A stretch of 64,000 nt of DNA from Acanthochromis polyacanthus (GCF_021347895.1 NC_067123.1:40788027-40852026); one strand, 5' to 3'; positions 31,610 through 46,600 are shown, counted from the stretch's first letter. Notes: generated by a model from the letters alone, not told the origin. Made by a program: numbers and translations.

Positions 31610-34600
31610 CTGAGACGGACAGAAACATGTTCTGCTCAGAGAGGCAGCTGGAAGAAGACATGGCTGCTGCACAGTCATGCTACGTGTCCACTAGATCCGC
31701 TTTTCCTGCATGTGAACACTAGGGCTGGACTTCAATATCTGAATATTCGGTCATTGTGGTGGTGTGCGAATATAATTTTGAGACCCCCCCCCCCCCAGAT
31801 CATGTGGACCTACCAACTGTGATGTCATGCTTCACTTTGTCCGTGTTAATAACCAGAAGGAAAAACCCAAAGACGGAGATATCCATGCTGATGCTGTCGG
31901 ACGCCAACGATGAACACCCTGAGGGCAAGATACGAGTTCTCAAATGTGCTTCGCTTCACTCCCCGCCACCTCCTGGGCTGAAAAGCCGAATATTCGGATA
32001 TTCGTCATAAATTATGTCTGAATATCCAGAACCGGTAATTATTCGGATCAGCCCTTGTAAACACATTGCATCTGACAATCTCCCACTTGGTGGGCGTGTC
32101 CTTGAGGCCAGTAGGTGTTCAACTCCTACCGACCTTCGTCTTCATCTACCCTGCCCCTGATTGGACAAACACATCGACTTGGCAGCCGTCTGCTCCTGGA
32201 TTTAAAGTCGTACCAACACGGCGGCTCGGTCGGAAACTTTCTCTTTTTTTATGAAAACAGTTCCGAGAAAAGTATTTCTGAAAGCATTTGAGGTGAGAAA
32301 TAATCTGCAGCAGCTGAATATGTCCTGGTTTTAGTTCACCGACGGCTAGTTTAGACGTTTGACCAAAGTTTCGCGATGCGTTGGATCTCTGCACGCCGCA
32401 TCCAAATGAGCTGCAGGGAAACGCACCACAACCGGACCAGCATGCAGTGCGGTGCGTTCCACATAGACAGTGAATGGGATGCAGGAAGTTGGCGGATCTC
32501 GTGGACACGTACCTTTAGAAAACCTGCTGCTGTCCGTCACACTGCACCTCAAAACATAAACTTGTCAAATCACCCCTAAATTCACACAGTTGTGTTCATG
32601 AGACAGTTTTAACTCCAACACGGATCAAACAAACCCACTGATGAGTTTGACAGGCATGACAAAAAAATGAAACCATTTAGCAACCAGGAATGGCAGAAAA
32701 CGGAAAGAATAATCAGATTTACAACTTTCTGTCAGTCCTCAAATTAATCATGTGACTCAGTTTTGTCAGGAAAAATAACCAAAACCAACACTGTGACATT
32801 TCATCAAGCTCACTCTGTTCTTCCTGTGTGGTACTACGGACAAAAACAAACCCAAAAGACATCCATAGTCTGCAGAGACACCGTTTTATCTGGGATTGGT
32901 GATACCTCTAGGCCTTTGGTAAAAATGTTGATTCCATTTTGTTTTTCACTTTATGTAGTACAAACATCTAAAGAAGTTCCATTTTTTTGGTGCTTTTACA
33001 TCACAAATCAGACATTTTTGAGGTCTTTCTAGTTCTAGACAACATAGGGTTCAGAGGAGAAACGGTTCATCAAATCACTGCAGATACTACAATAATTAAT
33101 AATGCATCATGTAAAAAAGTCACCTCATTTCTCCTTTCCCTAAACTAACAGAGCAGTACAAGTCCAGCTGAGACCTTCAGACTGTGTAATCTAAAGATTC
33201 ATGAACAGTTCTGAGTTCCTTTGTGAAGATGCATTGATATAATGTAAAACGTGTCAATGTTGTTTATGCAGAACATTAGAAACTAGAAAAGCACTCAGAG
33301 AGTGCAGACCTCCTCCAAGGATAGAGAGGAAAACAGGAAACCCATGCAGTAAAGGATCATGAGCTGGAATCAAACCTGCATCTCTGACACAGTTCTGTTT
33401 ATGAATCACCTTCTTAACCAGTTGAGCTATCTGGACACCTTGCTCCACTTTGTTGGACGACATACTAACCTATGATGTTTTTGTCATATTTTGGACCACA
33501 TACTAAAACAAACTAAAAAATTCAAAGTGATCCAGAATCCAGGATCCTTTCTGGATTGCCACCAACATTAAATCAGCTCTTCCTCTTACCATAGTCTACA
33601 TCCCCTCAAAATTTCATGTGAATCTGCCCAGGCGTTTTTGAGTTATCTTGCTAACAGACAGACAGACGCCGGGTGTCACATAACCTCCTCAGCAGAGGTA
33701 ATAACAATTTACCTAAAGAGGGTAAGAATAAAATTTAAATAGGTAATATAGGATCCTGCAATATTCTATAAAGCACAACATCAGCGCTTCTACATGTTTG
33801 ACCTGCAGTAAAAAGACACAAACACAAGCAGGTTTTCATGCATAATATTTTATAACTGCTGCTGCGTTTTTGGCCTTGACAAGTTACTGACCAACACAAG
33901 CATTGCTTTAAGTGGATCTGCACAGCAACACAGATGCATGTGAACAAATGCTACAACACACAATCCTGCTGCCAGGTTCAGAGCAGCAGTCCATGCCAGA
34001 TATGGACTTTAGGGGGCAGCAACGTGCCAAGAAATGAATCCAATCAGCAGGGAGAAGATTCCTCAGAAGGAAGCATGAATGTAAACAGTCAGAGTTTTGA
34101 CGTGTTTGTGCTGAGAACTGGTCACATTTTGACTCACTGTGGGCTCATTTCTCCTCCTGAACCTCCATGGAAACAGCACAACCACGACTAGAAGTAGACA
34201 GAACTCCAGTCTTTGGTGTAAGTTGTCACAATCATAACGCCATAAATCATTTAAGACCAGTTGAATTTGGATGTCTTTGATTAGTTTTACTAAAAAATGA
34301 AAAAAATTGGAATCAACATCAACAGCATTATTCCAAGTGCTCCTTTGTGTGTTACCGGGTCAGTATATAATTGTGGACCTTTTGTATCATACGTGACATT
34401 TTTGCCGTTTTCAGGCCTAAAACCAACATGGCCGCCTATAACCAAACACCACATGGCATTTTAGAGGAAGATTCTTCTAAATATTATGTATACAGCTGGG
34501 TAAAATGTAAAGTTATTTCTAAAGATATTGTAGTAAACCTGTTGACTACTTTATATTAAGCCGGGACCGTATATACTTGTTCACGCTTACTCGTACACAC

Positions 34601-37600
34601 AGCCGAAACCGAACATACTCGGCTCAACACGTGTGACTTGTTTATGATTGCTAATTAACATAAAATATGCACACACCCGTATGTTTGGTAAGATATAAAC
34701 ATTGGCCCCAAATTTGCTTATTTGAAACGATAAAGTCGTATGAGCCGTTTTAATGAAGCCACAATTACAAAGCTCTTATTGGGGCCGCGTACCGGCCGAA
34801 ATTCAATATGAACGTCTACGACAATGTGACCTCACAAGACCTGATTGATATTTTTATGGATTAGGTGGTTTTATTATATGTTCTTCTCCAGAAACATGGC
34901 TGTACATGCAAATATATATATAAAAAAACATGACCCTGTAAGGGTGAAATAAGTCAGAAATCCTTGGAGTCTTCCAGTCTTTTCTTCAGGAGGAAATGAC
35001 ATCATGTGGAGCAGGTCATGTGATCTGGAATTAACACACTTCCTGGAGAGGAGTTTTTGGAACGAGGAAATTAGTGGGAAGGGATTTAATTTGTTATTTT
35101 CCATATAAAATTTGATATATTGCCAAAAAATAAATATCTGTCCTGATTACCTCAACTTAAAGCTGCTGTCCGGAGTTTGAATCGCAGCGTCTCCTAAAAC
35201 ACTGTTGGTCCCTCCCTCTGATTTCACCCCTTTATTTGTGCACGCGCGCAGTACATGAGAGAAGTGCCCGGAGTGCTGCAGCATCTCGCCTGTTTTGCTG
35301 TTTTCCACTCCTCTACATTTAGTACATTTAGTCAATAATGAAGGAATTACGTTAGAATGCTGTATTGAGTCTAACTTGTCCTAATACCAAAATAACATGA
35401 ATCTGCTAGGACGAACGAGTAAAGTTTCAATATGTGATTACACTCGTGTATCCCTCTGGATGACGTTGTTTATCAAACTTAGTGCATTTACGCGTGTATA
35501 TGTGTTACATTGTTTATTTATTTCTATCTAGAGTTCAGAATTGCATGACTCCTCTGACGAAGAGTATGTCCCAGACGCCCCAACATCTTCCTCCAGAGGT
35601 CGGGCATCTAAACGAAGCCGTCAGGCGGGCTATGGAGGCCGTGGTCGGGGAGCGAGGCGAGCACCCCGAGCCAAAAAACGTCCTGCAGTCTCTTGGCCTG
35701 ACAAGCCGTGGGATTGGTAACTTTTCTGGAAGTTGCTGATCCCTGATGCTCTCTCCTCCACAAGCAAAACAAATGTGCGCGCGGTTGCGTAGTGCGTAGC
35801 TCGCCCACCTCTGCATGGGCTTGCTTGCTGTGCGCGTAACCGTTGATTGACAGCATGACAAAGCTGAAGCTCGAACTTGATTGGTCGGCAGCGACCGGCG
35901 CTTTTTGGAATAACATGGGGGTCTATGAGAGGAAGGCGGAGCTCAGGAATAAATTTTCATATCGCGTTATACTAACTTTATATTATAGTATCGAACTAGA
36001 CTAACACATTTAAGCTTTGTTAAAAAATGATACATAAATTGAAAACAAACGGAAACTCCGGACAGCAGCTTTAATAAAAGAACACAATCCAAACTATTTG
36101 TGAATCAGCTCATTTTATTCTTGTTTAGCTCATTAGTAGGTGGTTGTTATTAAATTCAGACGTTATTTAGTTGACATTTTAGTGATATCCAGTCATTTTT
36201 ATTAATAAGTGATTGTTTCCATCATAAATAATGATGGAATTTGTAAAGACTTGATCATAATGAACATAGAAACTTTTTTTTTTAACAAAAAATAATGCAA
36301 GATATATCCCATGGACATCAAAAGTCCCTCAGTTATAGACTGCCTAATAATACTGGGGAAAAAGTGACTGTACGCACTACAGACATATTAATATCTGCAT
36401 TTCCCCCATATTCTTTTTGCTGAGTGTAAACACCGCCTGCAGTTCAAACGATCAGAGGTTTTCTAATGTGACTGCTGGTTGCAGCTGAGTCTCTAAAAGC
36501 TTCAGAAGTGAGTTTTTTTCTCCACATAATCTGACTAAAGCAAAAGAAGGTTTTTGGCAATTTTTTAAATGTTATGTATACAGAATATAAAAAGTAATTT
36601 AGAATATTATATTAGTTTACAGTTTCTGGCCAAATATTACATCAGTAATCATAAAAGAACAACAGGAGAAAATGACAATGAGCACGTTTTAAAAATCTAT
36701 ACATACTACATATATTTAACTACTTCCATTTTTAATCGATATCCAGACTTGTCAGCTGAACTTCAGGCTGTTTACACAAAGCAGAGAGGAGTTATTGAGT
36801 TTCTGTCTAATGAATGTTCATCACAGCTGAAGCACTCATGACTTTTCATTTGTGACAATCTGTGCAGAGTTTTTTATTTTTCTTACAGGATTTGGTTGGA
36901 ACTGATGGTTTGTTTTAGAGGACATAAAAACATGAAGAGTTCATTTGCAAAAACAGATAACTCCGTTTTGATATTTTCAGAAAACTTTTTTTTATTGTTT
37001 ACTTGAGATAATATCAATCAAAGTGAAGTTGAGTGGCTTTGACTCAGAGAAAATAAATTATTAGTGTTATTATTATTATTGTCTCAAGTAAACAATAAAA
37101 AAAGAGTTTTCTGAAGATGGAGCTACCTGTTTTTACAAATGAACTCTTCACATCTGAATGTTAAGGTAATATGCTTGGTTTTTTTCTGATGAAGTTCAGG
37201 AACTGTTGGAAAGTTTAAAAATCCGATGATTCTTTCCGTCTTTTGTAAAGTCACATTTTATTACTTTTGAAAGACAGGACGCCTTTCACTGCTTTTCAAA
37301 ACAAACCTGCGTCTCTCAAGTGGCCGAGGAATCTGTGAAAGCAGGTTTAAAGAAGTATGTCATCAGAATTATCTCCTGACGGTGTTTCTGGAGACACTGC
37401 AGCTGAACTGTAAAGTGTCAGAATCATTTCAACATTATTTTCAGCCCAGCTCCTGCTGACAGAATGGATGAAACTCCAGCAGCTCTAAACAACAACAGGA
37501 GCTGCAGCACATGAACACAGACAGGAGGACGACCTACTGAGGAGTGGTGGAGGCAGGAGGAGGACGAAGGAGGAGGAGGAGGATGAAGGTTTACCTCGTC

Positions 37601-40600
37601 CGTCTCTGCGGTGCGGCGCGTTGACCACACAAACTCCATGATGGCCACGAACACGGCGATGATGAGGCCGCAGATCAGTACCACGAAGATGCCGCCGATG
37701 TTCTCCATGCCGAGGCCTGAAACACACACAGATCAGATCAATAATCAATCATCTGATCAGCGTTAACATGCTGCTAGCTTCTCGTAGCTTCCTCATTCTA
37801 TTCTACATTCTTGGTGATGAGTCTTTACACGGACTGAACACAGAAACTGATTCTTCAGTTAAATTAACCTCTGCCCTGAGTGCAAACACATCACCTCTTC
37901 CTACAGCGCCCCCTGCTGGATGGAGGCCAGCATTGCAGTTAGCTTTGGTTTGCAAACAGCTAATCTCATCTTGAGGTTATGTGTCCACTAGATCCAGCAG
38001 CTTCCTGCATCCCATTCACTGTCTATGTGGAACGCACCGTGTTGCATGCTGGTCCGGTTGTGTGCGTTTCCCTGCAGCTCATTTGCATAAAGTAGACTCG
38101 ACTTCTACTTTATGCAGATTAGATGTGGCATGTGGAGGTCCGACCATCCCGAAACCTCCATCAGACGTCTAAACTAGCCGTCGGTGGACTAAAACCAGGA
38201 CAGACTCAGCTGCTGCAGATTATTTCTCACCTCAGATTATTTCAGAAATACTTTTCACTGAAGTGTTTTCATAATAAAAGACAAAGTTTGTGCTCCGACT
38301 TTAAATCCAGGAGCAGACAGCTCCCGAGTCGTTTGTCCAATCAGAGGCAGGCTACTGGGCTCAAGGACACGCCCACCAAGACGGAGATTTTCATGAGTGG
38401 ACACGTAGCATAAACGTGCCACATCTGAAAATCACCTGCATGCTCGGCGTCACTACCGGCCGTTAGCTGATTACATGACAGCATTTTCAGCCTGACAGTC
38501 TGACTAATGCATCAGGCCAACACGGCGGTTTGGCTGCAAAGTTTCTGGTTTTTTTGGAAACACTTCAGTATTTCTGAAAGCATCTGAGGTGAGAAATAAG
38601 ATGCTGAATCTGTCCTGGGTTTAGGTCAGCGATGGCTAGTGTAGACGTCTCAGATCTCTGCATGCTGCATTGAATTTGCATAAAGTCGAAGTCGAGTCTA
38701 CTTTATGCAAATGAGCCGTGGCTAAACGCACCGCAACCGGACCAGCATGCAGCATGCAGCTCTCATGACCGCCCACCATGCCTGCGAGTTTCAGATGTGG
38801 CTCGTTTCCATACGGGAAAAACGCATCTAGTTTTATGAATCTGAATCTATCAGTGTGTCCTCCAGGTTGTGCTGTTGGTGTTTGTGCGTGTTCAAGTCGT
38901 GTAATTCAAACTTATAAGTTCACGCTCCCATTCTGATGTTTGATTTGTGTAGGAGGCCGGGCATGTGTGTGTGTTTGTCCACTTCCATCTGGTTTATGTC
39001 CACTGAGCGTTTCCCGCCTTGTGCGTCCTTTTGTTATGTGTTCACAAAGAGAGGAACCTCACTTTGAAAGACAGATGTGTTTTTTTTCTGTCTACTGTAA
39101 AGAATAAACAGATAGGGTTAGGGTTCCTCTTGTACTTTACAGCACGAGTGTGTTAGATTAAAAACTAAAAGTAGGTTCTGCATTCATTATTCTCATCACA
39201 TTCTGCCATAAAGTAGATCTATGACTCAATCAATGACTGATTATCGATCTATGACTCCTGCTGAAAGACGTCATGAACTCTGCTCATAAAATCAGCAGAA
39301 TGGAGACTGACAAGTTCATTTTCTTGATTTGAGAAAAAAAACAAAACTACAAGATAAAAACATTTCTTGTTAGAAAGAACAGAGGTTGACTACCTCCTGT
39401 GATTTCATGGGAAACAGATGGAAACCGAGTGGAGACGGTGACGCAACAACTGAATGCAACGCTGAACAGGTCCATCTATAACTGAGGGACTGTTGAAGCC
39501 ATGGGATGTATCTGCACACATTTTTATTAAAAGTAAAAAAAAGCTAATGGTTTTTATGCTCATTATGATCATGTTTTACAGATTCCATCATTATTTGTTA
39601 TGGAAACAATCACTTATTAATAAATAATGACTGGATATCACTAAAATTTCAACTATGATACAAAAAGTCACGCAATCATACGTTGACTCGTCCAGAACGA
39701 CATGAAATTTTTCCTAAATGACTGAAATGATCCCAAAGACACAAAAATGATCTAAAATAACGAGCAAAGATCCAAAGAATGTCCAAAATTATTTGAAAAC
39801 TGTCCATAATGACTCAAAGTGTCCAAAATCACAGAACATTTGTCCAGATTGACATCTTGATCAATAACTTTCAATTTTGCTCAATTGTACATATAATATT
39901 TAGAGGAATCTCTCTGTAAAAATGCCATGTGGTGTTTGGTAATAGGGTACTGTTTTGGTTATTCGTCATTGTTTCGATTTAAACTTGTAAGTATGGACCA
40001 CGTTTCATATTAGCGCTGCAGCAGCAGAAGTCCATCTGAAGTAAACATCTATAGATCCATAGATCCATAGATCTGCAGTAAACATCCATAGATCCATAGA
40101 TCCATAGATCTGCAGTAAACATCCATAGATCCATAGATCTGCAGTAAACATCTATAGATCCATAGATCTGCAGTAAACATCTATAGATCTACAGTAAACA
40201 TCTATAGATCCATAGATCCATAGATCTGCAGTAAACATCCATAGATCCATAGATCTGCAGTAAACATCTATAGATCCATAGATCTGCAGTAAACATCTAT
40301 AGATCTACAGTAAACATCTATAGATCCATAGATCTGCAGTAAACATCCATAGATCCATAGATCTGCAGTAAACATCTATAGATCCATAGATCTGCAGTAA
40401 ACATCCATAGATCCATAGATCCATAGATCTGCAGTAAACATCCATAGATCCATAGATCTGCAGTAAACATCTATAGATCCATAGATCTGCAGTAAACATC
40501 TATAGATCCATAGATCTGCAGTAAACATCCATAGATCCATAGATCTGCAGTAAACATCCATAGATCCATAGATCTGCAGTAAACATCCATAGATCCATAG

Positions 40601-43600
40601 ATCCATAGATCTGCAGTAAACATCCATAGATCCATAGATCTGCTGTAAACATCTATAGATCCATAGATCCATAGATCTGCAGTAAACATCCATAGATCCA
40701 TAGATCCATAGATCTGCAGTAAACATCCATAGATCCATAGATCTGCTGTAAACATCTATAGATCCATAGATCCATAGATCTGCAGTAAACATCTATAGAT
40801 CCATAGATCTGCAGTAAACATCCATAGATCCATAGATCCATAGATCTGCAGCAGCAGCCTGAGCTCGTCTGCTGGGAAGAGTTGAGGACAGATGAGGGGA
40901 GCCACAGGAGGAGGGCTGTATTTTCAAATTCTGTCATTTCTTTTTGCCTTTTTCCAGCTTTCTGCCTCCTGCAGCTTCATCTCCCTCCTCCCACAGCTTC
41001 CCATGTCACACTGGGAGATTTCTGTAACTTTCCAAAACCAACAATCCAACACTCACACCCACATCTCTCTCCTCTTTTTATTTTCCACCAGAGAAGCCGC
41101 TCTGTAAACGTCTTCCTGGAACTCTGCTCCGCTGTCTCCATATTTAAATGAAATCACCTCCTCCTCTCTCTTTACAAACGCTTCAGATGAAGAAGAAGCC
41201 GACAGTTTAACTGACGCCGTCTCAGCTTATCCTCTGGAGGTTTCACACTTTCTCTCTTTCCACTTCATGTGACACTTGAAGCTCCAGCTCCTCACCAACA
41301 CTTCAGCTCAACTTCACTTCAATCATCGTCTTTTTTCCCCACTTCACTCATATTTAATCAGATCTGCTGATGAAACTGTTGCTGGTTTTAGCACCTGTGT
41401 TCAGACTCACTTCAACTACAATTTCTCTTTGGACTTATTTCAATTGCTAACATGTTGAACTCTCTAAACTTCAAGGCTTCCTTTCTTTGTTTTATTCCTG
41501 CCTCTGTGGGCTCATCATCACCTCTAAGAAAGAACTCAAAAATGTCACAAACACAATTATAATCCCATAAATTATCATCATCTATTCAGTCAGTGTAAAT
41601 GACTCATTCTGCCAGAGAATTCTCACATCCTGTAGTTTTCTTTAGCATCACAATAATGCAGTGATATGCAGATAACACAACGGCTGTTTGAGGCAAAAAC
41701 TAGACAGAAACTACATAAAACCAAATGATAAAAATGTACCAATTTTGATTCTATCTCTGAAGCAGTTTCTGGACGTTTCTTTGCTCCGTTTACATTTTTA
41801 ATCACTGTGATAATTAACAAAACTATGACAGAAAACTCGACTACAACCACACAAAAAGCAGAAAGTACGATAAATAACTAATTATCACTGTGCTAAATAG
41901 ACAAAGGTACCAGTTACAGTTTTATCTCTGAACTCCAAGTAGTTTCTGAGCTTTTTTTCTTCACTGCAATATGAAATCTTTCACCTCCATGGAAACAATA
42001 CAACCACGACTACAAATAGAAAGAACCACAAAGGTGTCTCAGTTCTGCCATAATTCCAGTTATAATGTCAGGTATTACAACACACAGCCTGCAGTTCACC
42101 TGAAAACTCCAACAGCCACGTGACAATAATTCAGAACCACTTATTGACTTTATGGCTGCAACAAGAAGTGCAGATTGTTTTTTTTTTAAATTTCTACATA
42201 ATCTGGTTTGAGCAATGAGTTCATGTTTGGAAAATCTTTCAATAGGATCCATAAAATAAAATGACTTTTAATAAAATATCCAATTGAATGGTGCATCACA
42301 AAAAGAAAGACTGTTTCTATTTCAGTCTCTGGCTTCAATAAAGGGGCAATTTTTTATACAATATAAAATGACAAACAAAAACTCAAATAAACAACGAACA
42401 AAAAGAAATAAATATCCTACTGGTTTTTTCACCCAGTTATCTCCCTAAAGAATAAAAAAAGACACCCAAACACGGATTCTTCCCTACATGCTGTGATCTT
42501 TGTAACCAATCAGGCAGTGGAAAAAGGCTTTTACTTTGAAGGATCTTCCTGACAGACGTTTCCTGTTCTTATGAGGTCACACACTCACTGTTTATTCTCA
42601 GACTTCAGATCTGTCTAAATGGGAGCTTAAAGTCGTGTTTCCTTCATTTCAGAGGTTGTTTCTCCGACTAACACACATTTCCTGAAGATCGATCCAAAAC
42701 TAAACAAAAACAAGTTGTGTTTTTTAATTATTTGTGTTCTGGGGATTTGCCTTCCCACGATGTGACTGTAAACAGATTATTGTTCCCCAGACAGGAGTGA
42801 TGCAGTTTGAACTCCCACCTTCAGATCATTTCAGGCTGACTGTTTCTGTCCTGAAACGCAGAAAGCTGCACACAGACGACAGGAAGCAGCTGATCGATGC
42901 TCCGACGGGACTCATTATGATTGGCTGCTGGAAACACGATGGCAGCGAGAACGTTGATGAAGGTAAAGAGTGGTACTGAACCAAACATGTGGGGTCAATA
43001 ATGCCAAAGGAGAGTTTAGTCGTTATTATTGACGAGCAGAAAGCAGACAGACAGAAAACAAGACGTGGAATGATTCAGGTGTGTAGCTCCCGGTTTTATG
43101 CCTCATCAAACATGAAGACTGAAAACAGCAATTAGGAAAACTATTGATTGTTTTTTAGGAAGCTAGCAGCTCTACAGGTGATACTGTTGATCTGCAGGAT
43201 GATTCATAAAGGAGGAAAAACACACGTGGAAGAAAGAAACAAACTGTAAATAATCCAGCAGGTAGAAAGGCTTGGGAAGTCATTCTGGCTGTATAATGTA
43301 GACACATTATATTTGGCTTTTTAATGTTTAATTAAGGATATTGGTGTGAAAAACAATAAAATGGTCAATTATATAGCTCTGATTATAAAGCTCATTTTAA
43401 CAGTGTAATATTTCAAAATATTATGGAGTGAATTGGAGGGAAGGAGGGAAGGAAGGAAGGAATGAAGGAAGGAAGGAAGGAAGGAAGGAAGGAAGGAAGG
43501 AAGGAAGGAAGGAAGGAAGGAAGGAAGGAAGGAATTTTGGAAGGAATTTTGGAAGGAAGGAAGGAAGGAAGGACGGAAGGAAGGATGGAGGGAAGGAAGG

Positions 43601-46600
43601 AAGGAAGGAATGAAGGAAGGAAGGAAGGAAGAAAAGAAGGAAGGAAGGAAGGAAGAAATGAAGGAAGGAAAGAAGGAAGGAAGGAAGGAAGGAAGGAAGG
43701 AAGGAATGAATGAAGCAGGGAATGAAGGAAGGAAGGAAGAAAGGAAGGAATGAAGGAATTTTGGAAGGCATTTTGGAAGGAAGGAAGGAAGGAAGGAAGG
43801 AAGGAAGGAAGGAAGGAATAAAGGAATTTTGGAAGGAAGGAAGGAAGGAACGAAGGAAGGAAGGAAGGAAGGAAGGAAGGAAGGAAGGAAGGAAGGAATT
43901 TTGGAATTTTGGAAGGAAGGAAGGAAGGAAGGAATTTTGGAAGGAAGGAAGGAAGGAAGGAAGGAAGGAAGGAAGGAAGGAAGGAGGGAACTGGGGAATT
44001 CAAAGTTCCAGGTTCCTGTTTTATTTTTCTACTTGAGACATTTTATTCAGTCTGTTCTTGTAACTCTTCCAGGAGCTAACCGAGAAGCTGGATACCACTC
44101 ATGTTTTGGGTGTGGAGGTTTTTTCTGGTCACCTTTGGCTCGGTGGTCCTCCTCTTTGGGACACTCTCCTCCTTCCCACCAGCGTCTCTTCAGGATCTCC
44201 AGCCGGTTGCTCTCCTGCATCTGGAGGACTCCCAGAGTGATCTCGTCTCTGAACGGAGAACCTGATGAGGGAACAGAAGCAGAGTCATCCTCCAGTTTGT
44301 AAACCTCCACTTGGTTTGAATCATCTGAGCTTCTTTCTAATCTGTTCAAACTGATGTTAATGTCTCATCGCTGATGTTTCTGGTGAAGCCTCACCGTAAC
44401 GCTCTGACCAGAGAGAAATACGCTATCAGGACCTCAGATGTTCATCTGGCACCACAGCAGATTGTACTTTGAATTTCCACCAAAATCACATCAGAGCTGT
44501 CACCATGAGCTCAGGACCTGCATAGTTCGTTTAATCAGACTCTGTTGGAATTATTGATATTTAAAAAAACAGCCCAAGAAAGCTGGAAGAACAAGGTGTC
44601 TGTTTGCCTTCAGGTGGCAGCTCATTTAGGGTTCACAATCAAACAAACAGATCAATTTTATGATAGTCGGTCTGAGATTTCAGCTTGAAACCAAAACATA
44701 AAGTATTCATACGAGCAAAACAAACCATCTGACCTTTAAAGACATGTCATCCTAACAAAGAAGCCAACATCACTCCATTATCAGCCAGAAACTGCAAAAA
44801 CCAACAACAGAATTGTCAGATTGTCAATTTTCTGACGGTTCTTGAAGTAACCATGTGATGTACGGTTCTGTCAGAAATATTCATCAGATCGAGGCTTAAA
44901 ATTGGCATGTTTTCTCAAAAGAACTTCTTCTTCATTTTTTTGTATCAAATCCAGTTAAAAATGCATTTTCTGCTCCTGAGAAGCCGTTCTAACCGACCCG
45001 GCGGTGACCAGCAGTCATGTGACCAAACATTTGGATTAGTGTTTAAGACTAAACGATAAAATAAACTAAATAATACTAAATGGCTCCAAAATAGTAAACA
45101 GAGGAGCGAGTAGCTGGAAGATCCATTCCACATGGAGAGACGTGGCAGAGTTTAATGTGTAGCCTGGTTTAGGTTGTAAAAATGTGAAAACGACAGCAGC
45201 ACGCTGGGCTTATTTGGAGAATCTAAGAAATCCTAAAACACAGCTATGTTTTAATAGTTATATTTAGGTACAAACGTCACTTATTAAGGGTGGAAAAGTT
45301 AGAGAGGATGAGGGAAAAAACCTGAGCAGAGATCATCAGCTGATCCACATTCACAGGTACACGCTGAGCTCTTTTTCAGATTATATTCTAGCAGTGCCTC
45401 TCATTAATATTTCGCCCTCTAAGGCTGCAAATGATCCGACCTCCATCCTCGCCGCCTCTCATCCATTCATCTTCCTATTTATTCCATTAAAAAGTGACAC
45501 TGACTTTCCCAGAGTGACGGACAGCAGGAGTGTTTGAAGGCAGAAGATAAGTGAAGACTTCTTTTACCAGTTTCATCCTTTTATACTACGATCCTGACAT
45601 CTACCTTCTTTTCCTTCTTAACTAAACTGATTTATGACCTTTTTCTGTGGAAATAACTTCTCTCTGAGGCTGGATATCTTGTCTGGCAAGTTTCCAAAGG
45701 AGAGATTAATGTCAGTTTTTTTAAACAAATGAACGGACACCATTTAAAAAGCGAACCTTCTCTCTTCTGATTGTCCTCCTCTGCTTCTGTTTCTTCACCA
45801 CATCGTTTACACTCTGTCATTAATTACATTTCAGGCTTTTAGTTCAGCTCCAGCCTCATTGTAGAGTTGGTCTGAATTCATGTCTTTATTCATTAAAGAT
45901 CAACACTGAAGGTAAAAACTGCATTCCAGGCCTTTTAATTATGAATTTAAGCTTTTATCTTTAGTGTTTTTTGAGTAAAAATGAATTTCTTGTTGTTTAC
46001 TAAGGAAGATTGTTTGACTTGGCTGAAGTAAAGGTCCTTCTTAAAATCATTTTAATGGATACCAGCGACATATCCGTCTATATGCTTCTTTCTGCCTTAA
46101 ATAAGTCTTTTGATCTAATTTTGTGTTCCATAACGTCAGTCAGACTTATTTTAAAACCCACTTACTGCACTGCGATGGCAGCCAACTTTTCTAGTTTAAG
46201 GCGGAAGCGTCCTGATGTCTGGGAAGTTTGGCACAGGTTTGACAGGACGTTTTCACAGAGCTGCCTCTCCTGCTCAGCCTCCCACTAGAACTCAAGCCTC
46301 CTTTAATCCCGTCCTTCCACACCACCCACTCCTGCTGACGGCTTTTTGGGGAAACTGCTCCAGTTAGGAGTCGATGATGGTTCGCTTGGATCTAAACTCA
46401 GAGCCAAGGAGAGGATGTGGCATCAGCTCGAAGTGAAAAGAAGTTCAGCTGGTTTTAATTCCTCAGTGGTTTTTGCACCTGTCCTTCTACAACGGTAAGC
46501 TCATTGGATGTTTCTAATGCTAACAACTACTTGCAGCTGCTTGAATCTTACATTAATAAGAGTCATGAGACATGAAACCAAAATCACTCTTCAGCTTGAT

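Noticed and set aside
39110..39128. Telomere-like GGGTTAGGGTT
   Set aside because: Only two units; too short to call an interstitial telomeric site.
40305..40937. [10 protein letters not shown] repeat protein
   Set aside because: By-product of the 29/38-bp minisatellite.
43413..44003. FLPS-repeat and KEGR-repeat open frames
   Set aside because: Translation of a GGAA microsatellite on either strand.
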